A stretch of 50,056 bases of DNA from Bacteroidetes bacterium CG18_big_fil_WC_8_21_14_2_50_41_14 (GCA_002771745.1 PCUL01000426.1:71241-121296); one strand, 5' to 3'; positions 18,343 to 28,194 are shown, counted from the stretch's first letter. Notes: generated by a model from the letters alone, not told the origin. Numbers and translations: made by a program.

Positions 18343-18376
18343 GATCGATCAAATAATGAGTTATTGAAAATCTCTT

Positions 18377-19714
18377 ATGCCTAGAAGAAGAAAACGTGAT
18401 CTGATCATCAGGGGTTTTTCAAAACTCCTGAAAGAAGATAAGCTGAAGATTGTTGCCGAACTTATGGATAACCAGCTGGAAACCATAGAGCTGCTAAAAA
18501 GTTTTTGGCACAGCGACAAGAGTAAACAAAAAATATTTGACGAGTTTAGTGAAAATACCATCTCGAACTTTTATATCCCTTACGGAGTAGCTCCCAACGT
18601 GATTATTAATGATATCAACTACCTGGTTCCTCTGGTTATTGAAGAAAGTTCGGTTGTGGCCGCCGCATCTTCAAGCGCCAGGTATTGGTCGGAACATGGC
18701 GGATTTCATGCTGAGGTGGTGAACGTGGAAAAAATCGGACAAGTTCACTTTCTTTGGAAAGGTAAAAAAAGGAGGTTGTTCAAAGTTCTTGACGATTTAT
18801 ATGCAAACTTACGCGAATCCACCAAACATCTTACCATCAATATGGAGGCGAGAGGAGGTGGTATCGTGGGTTTCGAACTAGTGGATTTGACCCTTGAAAT
18901 TCCTAATTATTATCAACTCAAAGTGGCATTTAACACGGTTGATTCTATGGGAGCCAACTTTATTAATTCTTGTTTGGAGGAATTTGCGCAGGTAATGCAA
19001 CATTTCTTTAAAGAACAGGAATCATTTAAAGCAGACGAGCGGGAATGTGAAATTGTGATGTCCATCTTGTCGAATTATACGCCCAATTGTTTGGTTAAGG
19101 CCTGGGTTGAATGTCCTTTTTCTGATTTGGACGAACTCGATGCAAGTCTCACCGGGGAGCAGTTTGCAAAGAAGTTCAAATTGGCCGTCCGAATTGCAGA
19201 AATTGACGTGTTTCGTGCTACCACGCATAACAAAGGTATTTTTAATGGCATCGATGCAGTAGCCATTGCAACGGGAAACGATTTTCGGGCCATTGAAGCG
19301 GCCGGACATGCCTATGCTTCAAAAGATGGATTTTACAAGAGTCTGACTTCGGTCGATCTGTCTCAAGGATTTTTTAAATATGAACTTACCCTGCCCATGG
19401 CTATTGGAACGGTTGGTGGTTTAACTTCGCTGCATCCCCTGGCAAAACACTCACTTAAAATGCTGGGCAATCCAACAGCCAAAGAACTAATGATGATTGC
19501 TTCCGCTGTTGGGTTAGCGAATAATTTTGCCGCGGTACGATCGTTGGTCACCAAAGGAATACAAATCGGTCACATGAAAATGCATTTGCTCAACATCCTC
19601 AATCATTTTGAGGCTACCAACGAAGAGAAGGAGAAAGCGGTTGAATATTTTATCGACAACAAGGTTACCTTCAGCAACGTGAGCCAGTTTATTGCAGAAA
19701 TTCGCAACAAATAA
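18377..19714 (+). CDS. Hydroxymethylglutaryl-CoA reductase (class II-like)
   Basis: ATTHNKGIFNGIDAVAIATGNDFRAIEAAGHAYA, LPMAIGTVGGLTSLHPLAKHSLKMLGNPTAKELM. Confidence 0.95.
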   Translation: MPRRRKRDLIIRGFSKLLKEDKLKIVAELMDNQLETIELLKSFWHSDKSKQKIFDEFSENTISNFYIPYGVAPNVIINDINYLVPLVIEESSVVAAASSSARYWSEHGGFHAEVVNVEKIGQVHFLWKGKKRRLFKVLDDLYANLRESTKHLTINMEARGGGIVGFELVDLTLEIPNYYQLKVAFNTVDSMGANFINSCLEEFAQVMQHFFKEQESFKADERECEIVMSILSNYTPNCLVKAWVECPFSDLDELDASLTGEQFAKKFKLAVRIAEIDVFRATTHNKGIFNGIDAVAIATGNDFRAIEAAGHAYASKDGFYKSLTSVDLSQGFFKYELTLPMAIGTVGGLTSLHPLAKHSLKMLGNPTAKELMMIASAVGLANNFAAVRSLVTKGIQIGHMKMHLLNILNHFEATNEEKEKAVEYFIDNKVTFSNVSQFIAEIRNK

Positions 19715-20649
19715 TGAGCGATCAATGGATTTTTCATGCAAATGGCAAGCTGCTGATAACTGGTGAGTACCTGGTGTTGGAAGGCGCACGTGGCTTGGCT
19801 TTGCCATTAACAAAAGGCCAACACATGCAGGTAAATACCCTTGCGGGTAAAATCCTCCGATGGGAAGCTTTTTCGCCCGGAGGCTTGTGGTTCGAGGCCA
19901 CCTTCAGCCTGCCTGATCTCAACATCATATCAACTTCTGATCTTGCTTTGGCGGAGAAATTACATGAAATTTTGTCAGAAGTGTTTTGTGACTTTTTATT
20001 TCAAAAAAACCAGGGGTTTCATATTATTACAAGGTTGGACTTTAATCCGCTACATGGTTTTGGCTCAAGTGCCACACTGGTGTCATTATTGGCGCAATGG
20101 ATTGGTTTGGATGCATTTAAGTTGCACCACAAACTATTTGGCGGGTCTGGTTATGACATTGCGTGTGCCACCGCTTCCGGCCCGATTGTTTATTCCATCA
20201 AGAACCAACACCCATTGATTACGCCCACACATTTTTTCCCCTCCTTCCACCAACAGATCTATTTTGTTTATCTCGGTAACAAGCAACAATCTTCCCGCGA
20301 AATTGCCAGATTTAAGAAGCAATCAAAATTTAAACCAACGGATATTGAACATGTTAATTCACTTACAGAGGCCGTTTGTCATGCAACGAATCTGGATGAG
20401 ATGGAGTTCGCGTTAATGGAACACGAAGCACTTTTATCTGTCATCCTAAAAAAGCCCGTGATCAAACAGGAACGTTTTAAGAATTTTCAAGGTGTCGTTA
20501 AATCACTGGGTGCCTGGGGCGGTGATTTTGTGATGGCCACGACACGTAAAGACAAAAATAGTTTTGTCGATGAAATGAAGCAATCGGGCTTTGAAGTAGT
20601 GTATCCTTTCGCTGAATTGGTGTTATCCAGGTCATCGAAAATAGTTTAA
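19714..20649 (+). CDS. GHMP kinase, GYDIA family (possible phosphomevalonate kinase)
   Basis: ANGKLLITGEYLVLEGARGLALPL, LHGFGSSATLVSLLA (GHMP P-loop), GGSGYDIACATASG (GYDIA motif); start overlaps the HMGR stop (TAATG). Confidence 0.85.
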   Translation: MSDQWIFHANGKLLITGEYLVLEGARGLALPLTKGQHMQVNTLAGKILRWEAFSPGGLWFEATFSLPDLNIISTSDLALAEKLHEILSEVFCDFLFQKNQGFHIITRLDFNPLHGFGSSATLVSLLAQWIGLDAFKLHHKLFGGSGYDIACATASGPIVYSIKNQHPLITPTHFFPSFHQQIYFVYLGNKQQSSREIARFKKQSKFKPTDIEHVNSLTEAVCHATNLDEMEFALMEHEALLSVILKKPVIKQERFKNFQGVVKSLGAWGGDFVMATTRKDKNSFVDEMKQSGFEVVYPFAELVLSRSSKIV

Positions 20650-20658
20650 TTTCGCAAC

Positions 20659-21708
20659 ATGCATGGAAGAATTACCTGGGAAAGCCCGTCGAATATAGCC
20701 TTGATTAAGTATTGGGGAAAGTATGGGGATCAACTGCCACGGAACCCCTCTTTAAGCATGACGTTGCGTCAGTCTCTGACAAGAACCACCATCAATTATC
20801 AATTCAACTCCCAACAAAAAGCAACCAAGCTAAAGTTCTTATTTGAAGGCATCCCAAATCCTGATTTCGAAAAACGGTTGCTGAAATATCTTGTTCGATT
20901 AACCGGGAGATTCCCGGTAATTTCATCTCTCGAATTGGAGATCATATCCGCCAATACCTTCCCCCATTCATCGGGCATCGCCTCTTCGGCTTCAGCCTTT
21001 AGCGCGCTGGCGTTGGGTTTGTTATCGGTTATAGATGAGCTATCAGGTGAAAAAAGAACACCTGAATCATTTTACCGGGAGGCTTCGGAAATGGCCCGTC
21101 TTGGTTCAGGAAGCGCCTCCCGATCGATCTATGGTGGGTATGTGGTGTGGGGTAAAACAGATCACTTCTATCAATACAACAATTTGGCAGCCATACCGGT
21201 TAACACAGCCATTCACCCTGTATTTCAGAAAATGAACGATGCCATTTTAATTGTGAATGACAAAACAAAAAAAACAGGCAGCAGTACAGGCCATGCGTTG
21301 ATGGAGACAAATCCGTATGCATCAGCCAGATATCATCAGGCACACCAACATGTGATTCAACTGCACGATGTACTAACCCTCGGCAACATGGACCGGTTTA
21401 TTGAAATTGTGGAACAGGAAGCACTCACGCTCCATGCGCTGATGATGTCTTCGCAACCGGGCTATATGTTAATGGAAGGAGGAACGTTATCCATTGTAAA
21501 TCTCATCCGGCAGTTTCGGAACGATACGAAAATTCCCCTTTGTTTTACACTTGATGCAGGACCCAACGTACATCTGCTGTATCCGGATGCTTATAAAACG
21601 GAAATTGTTGACCTGATTAACCGGGAATTGTTGTTATTTTGCACCTCCAATCATTTTCTGGATGATGGAATTGGGCCGGGCCCTGCAAAAGTAACGAATC
21701 AGGAATGA
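20659..21708 (+). CDS. mvaD: Diphosphomevalonate decarboxylase
   Basis: ESPSNIALIKYWGKYGDQLPRNPSLSMTL, NTFPHSSGIASSASAFSALAL, ARLGSGSASRSIYGGYVVWG, LDAGPNVHLLYP. Confidence 0.95.
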   Translation: MHGRITWESPSNIALIKYWGKYGDQLPRNPSLSMTLRQSLTRTTINYQFNSQQKATKLKFLFEGIPNPDFEKRLLKYLVRLTGRFPVISSLELEIISANTFPHSSGIASSASAFSALALGLLSVIDELSGEKRTPESFYREASEMARLGSGSASRSIYGGYVVWGKTDHFYQYNNLAAIPVNTAIHPVFQKMNDAILIVNDKTKKTGSSTGHALMETNPYASARYHQAHQHVIQLHDVLTLGNMDRFIEIVEQEALTLHALMMSSQPGYMLMEGGTLSIVNLIRQFRNDTKIPLCFTLDAGPNVHLLYPDAYKTEIVDLINRELLLFCTSNHFLDDGIGPGPAKVTNQE

Positions 21709-22649
21709 CGGAAGATAAAGCGTATTATTCAAAACTATTGTTGTTTGGCGAGTACAGCGTGATGTGCGATTCCATGGGCTTAACGGTTCCGTTGAGCATG
21801 TTTACCGCTCGCTGGCGATTTCCAGATACACCACCACCTATTGGCGCGGAAGCAATAGACTCCAATTCAGAGCTCACTCGTTTTTACTCGTTTTTAACAG
21901 GGTTAAATAAAAAAGGGGAGCTTTTGGTGGATTTAAACCTGAATGGGTTTGGATCAGATATAAAACAGGGCTTGTATTTCAATTCGGTGATTCCCCAGGG
22001 ATTTGGAGTAGGGAGTTCAGGCGCCCTGTGTGCCGCGGTTTATGAGCGTTATTCGATTGATGTCGAGGATATCTGCCCTGGGAATGAACACCTACTGATT
22101 GGGTTAAAAAACAAGTTGGCACAGATGGAGTCGTTTTTCCATGGGGTAAGCTCAGGACTCGATCCACTTCTGTGCTATCTCCAAAAACCACTGCTCATTA
22201 AAAACAAGCAGGAGATTGGTTTCGCCAACTTGCCTGAGGAACTGCATTTTAACGATTTTTCTGTTTTTTTAATCAACACCGGAGTCACCGGGAAAACCGG
22301 CCCGTTGGTGAACCGTTTTTTTGATCAATGTCGGCAACACCATTTTTACAGTCGTTTTGTAAACGAACTGATCCCTGCCAATAACCGTTGTATCGAAGCC
22401 ATAGTTGATCAAGATACTACATTGTTGTTCGAGAACTTAGCCCTGTTGTCAAGTTTTTTTCTCAGGCATTTTGCTCCCATGATTCCCGAGTCGTACAGGC
22501 CCGCATGGCAAAACGGGTTGGATACAGGTGATTATTACCTAAAACTTTGTGGTTCGGGAGGAGGAGGCTTTTTGCTGGGATTTACTAAAAACCTTCGTGC
22601 CGTGAATCGGTATTTTAATGCTTCGGGAATGGAAGTAATTCATTTATAA
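21705..22649 (+). CDS. Mevalonate kinase-like GHMP kinase
   Basis: SKLLLFGEYSVMCDSMGLTVPL, PQGFGVGSSGALCAAVY, MESFFHGVSSGLDPLLCYL, LCGSGGGGFLLGF; overlaps mvaD stop by 4 nt. Confidence 0.88.
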   Translation: MTEDKAYYSKLLLFGEYSVMCDSMGLTVPLSMFTARWRFPDTPPPIGAEAIDSNSELTRFYSFLTGLNKKGELLVDLNLNGFGSDIKQGLYFNSVIPQGFGVGSSGALCAAVYERYSIDVEDICPGNEHLLIGLKNKLAQMESFFHGVSSGLDPLLCYLQKPLLIKNKQEIGFANLPEELHFNDFSVFLINTGVTGKTGPLVNRFFDQCRQHHFYSRFVNELIPANNRCIEAIVDQDTTLLFENLALLSSFFLRHFAPMIPESYRPAWQNGLDTGDYYLKLCGSGGGGFLLGFTKNLRAVNRYFNASGMEVIHL

Positions 22650-22708
22650 AGAGAGGTACTCTATTTTGTTTTTTTCTATCTCATGATACCATATCCACGA
22701 TTATCTCT

Positions 22709-22716
22709 TATTTTTG
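22709..22716 (+). promoter_or_regulatory. -7 element TATTTTTG upstream of adenine deaminase
   Basis: TATTTTTG 23 nt before ATG 22740; no good -33 seen. Confidence 0.35.
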
Positions 22717-22739
22717 TCTCTTATGATTAATCTAACGCC

Positions 22740-24383
22740 ATGTCAAAAAATAACAGATACTCATTAAGCGGTCAAATCATCGATTTGCATAACCAAAAAA
22801 TATTTCCCGGAACCGTTCATGTTGAGGACGGGAAAATCAAAAACATAGTTCCCGAAAAGGTGGCTGGCGATCAGTACATCCTTCCCGGGCTGATCGATGC
22901 CCACATTCACATCGAAAGTTCCATGCTGATTCCTTCTGAATTTGCCAAAATAGCTGTTGTGCATGGCACAGTAGCCACGGTTTCCGATCCGCACGAAATT
23001 GCCAACGTGCTCGGGATAGATGGAATTAAATATATGATCGCCAATGGCAAACGGGTTCCTTTCAAGTTTTATTTCGGTGCTTCGGCCTGTGTTCCGGCCA
23101 CACCGTTCGAAACTGCCGGTTATAAGTTTAAAACGGAGGAGATTGAAGAACTCCTGGGCATGGAGGAAATAAAATACCTCTCGGAGATGATGAACTTTCC
23201 GGGAGTAATCAACCGCGATGCATGGGAAATGGAAAAAATTGCCATCGCCCAAAGGCATAATAAACCCGTGGATGGACATGCACCGGGAGTAAAAGGCGAT
23301 GCCGCCAAACAATATGCCTCCGCAGGCGTCACCACCGACCACGAATGTTTTACCATGGAAGAAGCGTTGGATAAGATTCATTGTGGGATGAAAATTCAAA
23401 TCCGCGAAGGCAGTGCCGCTAAAAACTTTGAAGCACTGATCGACTTACTGAAAGATTATCCTGACAAGGTATTGTTTTGTTCCGATGACAAACATCCGGA
23501 CGATCTGGTAAAAGGACATATCAACCAGATGGTGGTACGGGCCATACATAAAGGCTACGATCCAATCAAGGTACTCAGAAGTGCCATTCTTAATCCCATC
23601 AAACATTATGGGTTGGAAGTGGGCACCCTACAGATCGGAGATCATGCCGATATGATTGTGGTGGATAACCTGGAGGATTTTAATGTTCTGCAAACCTACA
23701 TCAATGGTCAATTGGTAGCTGACAAAGGAAAATCATTAATCGATTCTGTATTTGAGGACCAACCCAATAATTTTAACGCGGAGGCTATCCTGGCCAAAGA
23801 CTTACGGGTTCAGCCGAAAGGGAATAAACTCCGTGTGATAGAAGCTTACGATGGACAACTGATCACCGGTGCAATATTCGCCAACCCAAAAGTGGTCGAC
23901 AACAATGTAGTAAGCGATACCGAACGTGATCTATTGAAAATGGTCGTTCTGAATCGCTACGAGCGAAAAGCAAAACCGGCCATCGCTTTTATCAAAAATT
24001 TTAACCTGAAAGAGGGGGCTATCGCGTCAAGTGTCGCCCACGACAGCCATAACATCGTAGCGGTAGGCACTTCCGATGAATACATTGCCCGTGCAATAAA
24101 CCAGGTGATTGCAGAGAAAGGCGGCGTGACGGTGGTAAACAAACGTGTAGAAAACACACTGCCACTACCTGTTGCAGGTTTGATGTCGACATGCGATGGT
24201 TACAAGGTGGCACATCACTATTATCAGATTGATCTGGAGGCCCATAAAATGGGATCTACCCTCCGGGCTCCATTTATGACCTTATCATTCATGGCATTGT
24301 TGGTGATACCGGAACTTAAATTAAGCGATAAAGGTTTGTTCGATGGAAAGTCGTTCGCCTTTACCGACTTATTCGTCAACTAG
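22740..24383 (+). CDS. ade: Adenine deaminase
   Basis: YILPGLIDAHIHIESSMLIPSEFAKIAVVHGTVATVSDPHEIANVLG, CSDDKHPDDL, SVAHDSHNIVAVGTSDEYIARAIN. Confidence 0.96.
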   Translation: MSKNNRYSLSGQIIDLHNQKIFPGTVHVEDGKIKNIVPEKVAGDQYILPGLIDAHIHIESSMLIPSEFAKIAVVHGTVATVSDPHEIANVLGIDGIKYMIANGKRVPFKFYFGASACVPATPFETAGYKFKTEEIEELLGMEEIKYLSEMMNFPGVINRDAWEMEKIAIAQRHNKPVDGHAPGVKGDAAKQYASAGVTTDHECFTMEEALDKIHCGMKIQIREGSAAKNFEALIDLLKDYPDKVLFCSDDKHPDDLVKGHINQMVVRAIHKGYDPIKVLRSAILNPIKHYGLEVGTLQIGDHADMIVVDNLEDFNVLQTYINGQLVADKGKSLIDSVFEDQPNNFNAEAILAKDLRVQPKGNKLRVIEAYDGQLITGAIFANPKVVDNNVVSDTERDLLKMVVLNRYERKAKPAIAFIKNFNLKEGAIASSVAHDSHNIVAVGTSDEYIARAINQVIAEKGGVTVVNKRVENTLPLPVAGLMSTCDGYKVAHHYYQIDLEAHKMGSTLRAPFMTLSFMALLVIPELKLSDKGLFDGKSFAFTDLFVN

Positions 24384-24438
24384 CCCTTATTTAGAACTGG
24401 TAAAAAATATGAAAATGAGCAATATATGTAGTTGATTG

Positions 24439-24471
24439 TTTGTTTTCCAGAGACGATTAATCCTATTTTTG
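24439..24471 (+). promoter_or_regulatory. Bacteroidota-type promoter (TTTG-N21-TATTTTTG)
   Basis: TTTG 24439-24442, TATTTTTG 24464-24471, 14 nt before ATG 24486. Confidence 0.55.
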
Positions 24472-24485
24472 TAAAAACTTCTGGA

Positions 24486-24785
24486 ATGCGTACAATAGAA
24501 ATCGACATATTAAAATTAGAATCTGCTGCCAGCAAGCTTAGGGCCATTTCCCACCCCATGCGTATAGCTATCATCGACTTATTAGCAGATGGAAAACGAT
24601 TAAGTGTCACCGAAATATATGAGCACCTTGATATCGAACAGGCCACTGCCTCTCATCATTTGAATATTTTGAAAAATAAAGGAGTCCTTAATTCTAAACG
24701 GGAAGGAAAGAAAATTTACTATTCATTGCGCAGCCTGATTTTAACCGAAATTGTTGAGTGCGTTAATAGGTGTAACGAATATTAA
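24486..24785 (+). CDS. ArsR-like winged-helix transcriptional regulator
   Basis: LRAISHPMRIAIIDLLADGKRLSVTEIYEHLDIEQATASHHLNILKNKGVLNSKREGKKIYYSL. ATG 24486 chosen over track start. Confidence 0.92.
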   Translation: MRTIEIDILKLESAASKLRAISHPMRIAIIDLLADGKRLSVTEIYEHLDIEQATASHHLNILKNKGVLNSKREGKKIYYSLRSLILTEIVECVNRCNEY

Positions 24786-24868
24786 TGTATTTACCTTAAG
24801 GCAATTTCATATTTTATTTTCATTGTTAGTTCACTTTCCAAAATGGATGCCAATCTATCAGGCTATTC

Positions 24869-26638
24869 TCACCACTCCCATTCCTCCTCAATTTCCCAAT
24901 TGGCTCTGATATCTATTTCCTTGCTAAAGTAAATTACTTCTTCAGGTTGGCGCCTGGTGCCATAATCCCCTGTATCCCATTGGTGGTTTTTGTTTCGGTC
25001 AAAAATCACTTTAAACAAATATTTGCCTGGTGTGAGGAATTCGAAAACAACAGTGGTGTCGCCAGTAAATTCAATTTGTTTTACCACTACTTCTTTTACT
25101 GTCAGCATCTGTAGGATATAACTTAGCCTGGTTTCGGGATGCAAACTAAAATTAAAAACCCCATATTCCTTTAGTGGCCTGGGAGCGAACGAAATGGATA
25201 TTTCCTTGTTGAAGAAACCATTCCAGTCGATGAAAGATGAGTCGGGGTAATAAATCTTATACCGGAATTCGTCCGAAATCTCCATTGGGAACCGGATGGA
25301 TTGGTGCAGGCTGTCGAGGTAAATAATTGGAGGGTTGGGGATGGTGTCGGTGCCTGCCACCAGGTAGGCCGAATCCGCAATACAGGTCACCATTGGATGC
25401 AGGAAAGAAATTTCAGGCTTTTTGTTCGGCATGAGATTGCCAGCCTTTATGTTAGAGGTCCATTCCAGATATTCCTTGACCGCGTTCTTTTTTTTATTTT
25501 GTCGTGCCCTTCCGGTGGTTTTGTCCGGGTCGAGGCGAAGAGATACCAGTCCGAGGGTGTCTTCCAGGTTTTTTATTAATACTTCCAGCGTATCGAGTGG
25601 CAAGGTTTTTAAATACCAGGTGACGGTGTCTTTTTTAGCAGAAAATACCTCCAGGTGCCAAAGTGTATCGGGGTTAAAATTCAGGGGAATAATGTCCACT
25701 CCCTTCGCAGGCTGTGAAAAGGAAAACTTAATGTTGTTCCGGCGCGACAACTCTGCTTTTAGCAACCGCTGGGTGCTATCGTATTGCATAAACATCATCA
25801 AGGTTAACCCGCTGTATTTTGCATTGTTAACAGAATCCTGATAAATCGAATCAATCCGGGTCTGAGCCGTATCAATCGGAAGGTCAATGATCGAGTCAAT
25901 TACAATGATGTCTTTCTTGAAAGCCAAAGTATTATCGTAAAATGGATGAACCAGTGAGTCGAGAAAAGCAATTTCTTCACCAGGCTGATCAAAAATAAAA
26001 TTGGCGTTTTGGTCCTTTAAGGCAAAAATCAGGTACCTATCTTCGGCCAGACCGTTCAGCGAAAATTTTCCGCTTGCATCACTTTTGCTCACGTAATAAG
26101 GGGGTACAAAAAAAGGCAGGCTGTCAAGTGGAATGGTGTCGTTATCATCCTTATACAACATCACGAATACTTGTTCCTCAGGGAGAAGGTTTTGAGCGTT
26201 TTGCACGGTTCCATATAAGCTGAGCGAATCGACATAAGTCCCTGTGGAGAATATATAGGAGTAGTTAAGTAAGGGGTTGGTTTCAGTAAGATCGGCAATG
26301 GCATCGCCAAAATAGACAGAATAGGTGGTGTTGGGTTTGAGGTCCTCGTTGAATTTGACTTGAATGGATTTTCCCCGGGTACTAAAATCCGGAAATTTTT
26401 TCATGGGAGGAGAAATCAGGGCGGCTTCCAGCACATTTTTCAACACCACATATTCGCTTGTGTTGAGTGTGAATCTGTTTCCTTTGAAATTGGCACTGCC
26501 ATTTGGGGGAGTAGAGTAAAGTATCCGTGGAGGAGTTACATCCTTCTCTCCTCCTGAAGGCATCACCGGATGAGCACATTGCGAAAGATAAAAGGCCATC
26601 CATAAGATTGCGATAAAGGTTAAAATTCGTTTTGCCAT
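24869..26638 (-). CDS. Ig-like (SbsA-type) domain lipoprotein
   Basis: Lipobox YLSQ|CAHP, PSGGEKDVTPPRILYSTPPNGSANFKGNRFTLNTSEYVVL, FNEDLKPNTTYSVYFGDAIADLTETNPL. Confidence 0.85.
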   Translation of the reverse strand: MAKRILTFIAILWMAFYLSQCAHPVMPSGGEKDVTPPRILYSTPPNGSANFKGNRFTLNTSEYVVLKNVLEAALISPPMKKFPDFSTRGKSIQVKFNEDLKPNTTYSVYFGDAIADLTETNPLLNYSYIFSTGTYVDSLSLYGTVQNAQNLLPEEQVFVMLYKDDNDTIPLDSLPFFVPPYYVSKSDASGKFSLNGLAEDRYLIFALKDQNANFIFDQPGEEIAFLDSLVHPFYDNTLAFKKDIIVIDSIIDLPIDTAQTRIDSIYQDSVNNAKYSGLTLMMFMQYDSTQRLLKAELSRRNNIKFSFSQPAKGVDIIPLNFNPDTLWHLEVFSAKKDTVTWYLKTLPLDTLEVLIKNLEDTLGLVSLRLDPDKTTGRARQNKKKNAVKEYLEWTSNIKAGNLMPNKKPEISFLHPMVTCIADSAYLVAGTDTIPNPPIIYLDSLHQSIRFPMEISDEFRYKIYYPDSSFIDWNGFFNKEISISFAPRPLKEYGVFNFSLHPETRLSYILQMLTVKEVVVKQIEFTGDTTVVFEFLTPGKYLFKVIFDRNKNHQWDTGDYGTRRQPEEVIYFSKEIDIRANWEIEEEWEW

Positions 26639-26686
26639 TCAAAAGTTGTTTGATTTACAAAGATGCAAAATATTGGCATGCGGTGG

Positions 26687-27307
26687 TTATAAGGATTGTT
26701 CCTCTAAAGCTTTAAACGTGTAACCTTTATTGCTCATGGCTTCCAGGTACCAAGGGAGAACCGTTAACAAATTTTTTTCAGATTTCACACTGTCGTGAAA
26801 AACTGCAATCGTTCCCGGAAAACTATGTTTCATCACATTATCGAGACATTGTTCAGGAGAGATGCGGGCATCAAAATCATACGAAATAACCGACCACATC
26901 ACGATGCGATAATGTCGTTTTAAATGCAGCGTCTGCAATGGGGTAATTTTTCCAAAAGGTGGCCGAAACAACTTGCTTTCGATCAGCCGCGATGCTTTAT
27001 CGATGTTATTAAAATAGACTTTATTATTTGTTTTCCAACCTTTTAGGTGGTTGTAAGTGTGGTTTCCGGCATGGTGACCCCGTTGAAGGATTTCTGCGTA
27101 GGTAGTGGGGTATTTCTGTACATTTTCGCCCACACAAAAAAAAGTAGCCTTGGCCTGAAAACGATCGAGAATGTCCAGTACCTGCATGGTGATTTCTGGA
27201 TGCGGACCATCGTCAAAGGTCACGAAAATTACCTTTTCGGAGGTGTTTACTTTCCATGTTACACCAGGTAACAGAAAACGTAAAACGAGTGGAGGCTTAA
27301 GTTGCAT
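26687..27307 (-). CDS. Polysaccharide deacetylase family protein (NodB-like)
   Basis: VIFVTFDDGPHPEITMQVLDIL, AGNHTYNH, FRPPFGKITP. Start ATG 27307. Confidence 0.93.
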   Translation of the reverse strand: MQLKPPLVLRFLLPGVTWKVNTSEKVIFVTFDDGPHPEITMQVLDILDRFQAKATFFCVGENVQKYPTTYAEILQRGHHAGNHTYNHLKGWKTNNKVYFNNIDKASRLIESKLFRPPFGKITPLQTLHLKRHYRIVMWSVISYDFDARISPEQCLDNVMKHSFPGTIAVFHDSVKSEKNLLTVLPWYLEAMSNKGYTFKALEEQSL

Positions 27308-27311
27308 CAGG

Positions 27312-27319
27312 CAAAAATA
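27312..27319 (-). promoter_or_regulatory. -7 element TATTTTTG (minus strand) immediately 5' of the deacetylase ATG
   Basis: Plus strand CAAAAATA ends 5 nt before the start codon (27307). Confidence 0.4.
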
Positions 27320-27351
27320 CAATTGTCTGCATCATGTGCACCGTATTTTAG

Positions 27352-27359
27352 TAATTTTG
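27352..27359 (+). promoter_or_regulatory. -7 element TAATTTTG upstream of gpmA
   Basis: TAATTTTG 32 nt before ATG 27392. Confidence 0.4.
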
Positions 27360-27391
27360 TTTTCTGTTATTAATTTTTAAAAGACTTTAAT

Positions 27392-28138
27392 ATGAAACGT
27401 TTAGTGCTTTTACGCCATGGGCAGAGTGCCTGGAACAAAGAAAACCGTTTTACGGGATGGACAGATGTACCCTTGTCGGAGCAGGGAATGGATGAGGCTC
27501 GCGAGGCCGGCAAAGTGTTGAAAGAAGCTGGGTTTGATTTTCGGTTAGCTTATACTTCTTATCTCTCCAGGGCAATCAAGACTTTGTGGCTCACACTTGA
27601 AGAGATGGATTTGATGTGGATTGAAGTAAAGAATAGCTGGCGCTTGAACGAAAAGCATTATGGAGCTTTGCAAGGGTTAAATAAGATAGAAACCGCCAAA
27701 CAATATGGGCCGGAAATGGTTCAGCTTTGGCGCCGCAGCTTCGACACACCTCCCCAACCACTGGCTGCCGATGATGAACGCAATCCGCGATTCGAAGCCC
27801 GTTATGCAGCACTTACCCCGGCTGAATTACCCATGACCGAGTCGCTTAAAGAAGTAATCGAAAGACTAACCCCCTATTGGGAAATAGAATTGATTCCGGC
27901 CTTAAAACAACAAAATGATTTACTAATAGCTGCTCACGGAAACAGCCTCAGGGCGTTGGTAATGAAGCTTAAAAACATGAGCCGCGAAGAAATTCTGGAA
28001 TTCAACATCCCGACAGGTATTCCTTATGTATTTGAATTTGATGATGATATGAACCTGTTAAAAGATTACTTTTTGGGCGATCCGGAAGAAGTTAAAAAAC
28101 TGATGGAACAAGTCGCCAACCAGGCAAAAGGTAAATAA
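27392..28138 (+). CDS. gpmA: 2,3-bisphosphoglycerate-dependent phosphoglycerate mutase
   Basis: KRLVLLRHGQSAWNKENRFTGWTDVPLSEQG, NEKHYGALQGLNK, IAAHGNSLRALV. Confidence 0.97.
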   Translation: MKRLVLLRHGQSAWNKENRFTGWTDVPLSEQGMDEAREAGKVLKEAGFDFRLAYTSYLSRAIKTLWLTLEEMDLMWIEVKNSWRLNEKHYGALQGLNKIETAKQYGPEMVQLWRRSFDTPPQPLAADDERNPRFEARYAALTPAELPMTESLKEVIERLTPYWEIELIPALKQQNDLLIAAHGNSLRALVMKLKNMSREEILEFNIPTGIPYVFEFDDDMNLLKDYFLGDPEEVKKLMEQVANQAKGK

Positions 28139-28186
28139 TTTTGATAACTACCGCTTAAATAGTAGTGTTAGACGACAAAATATGTT

Positions 28187-28194
28187 TAGTTTTG
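28187..28194 (+). promoter_or_regulatory. -7 element TAGTTTTG
   Basis: 27 nt before ATG 28221. Confidence 0.35.

Noticed and set aside
22764-23399. 211-aa minus-strand ORF
   Set aside because: Antisense to the well-supported adenine deaminase; no recognisable domain.
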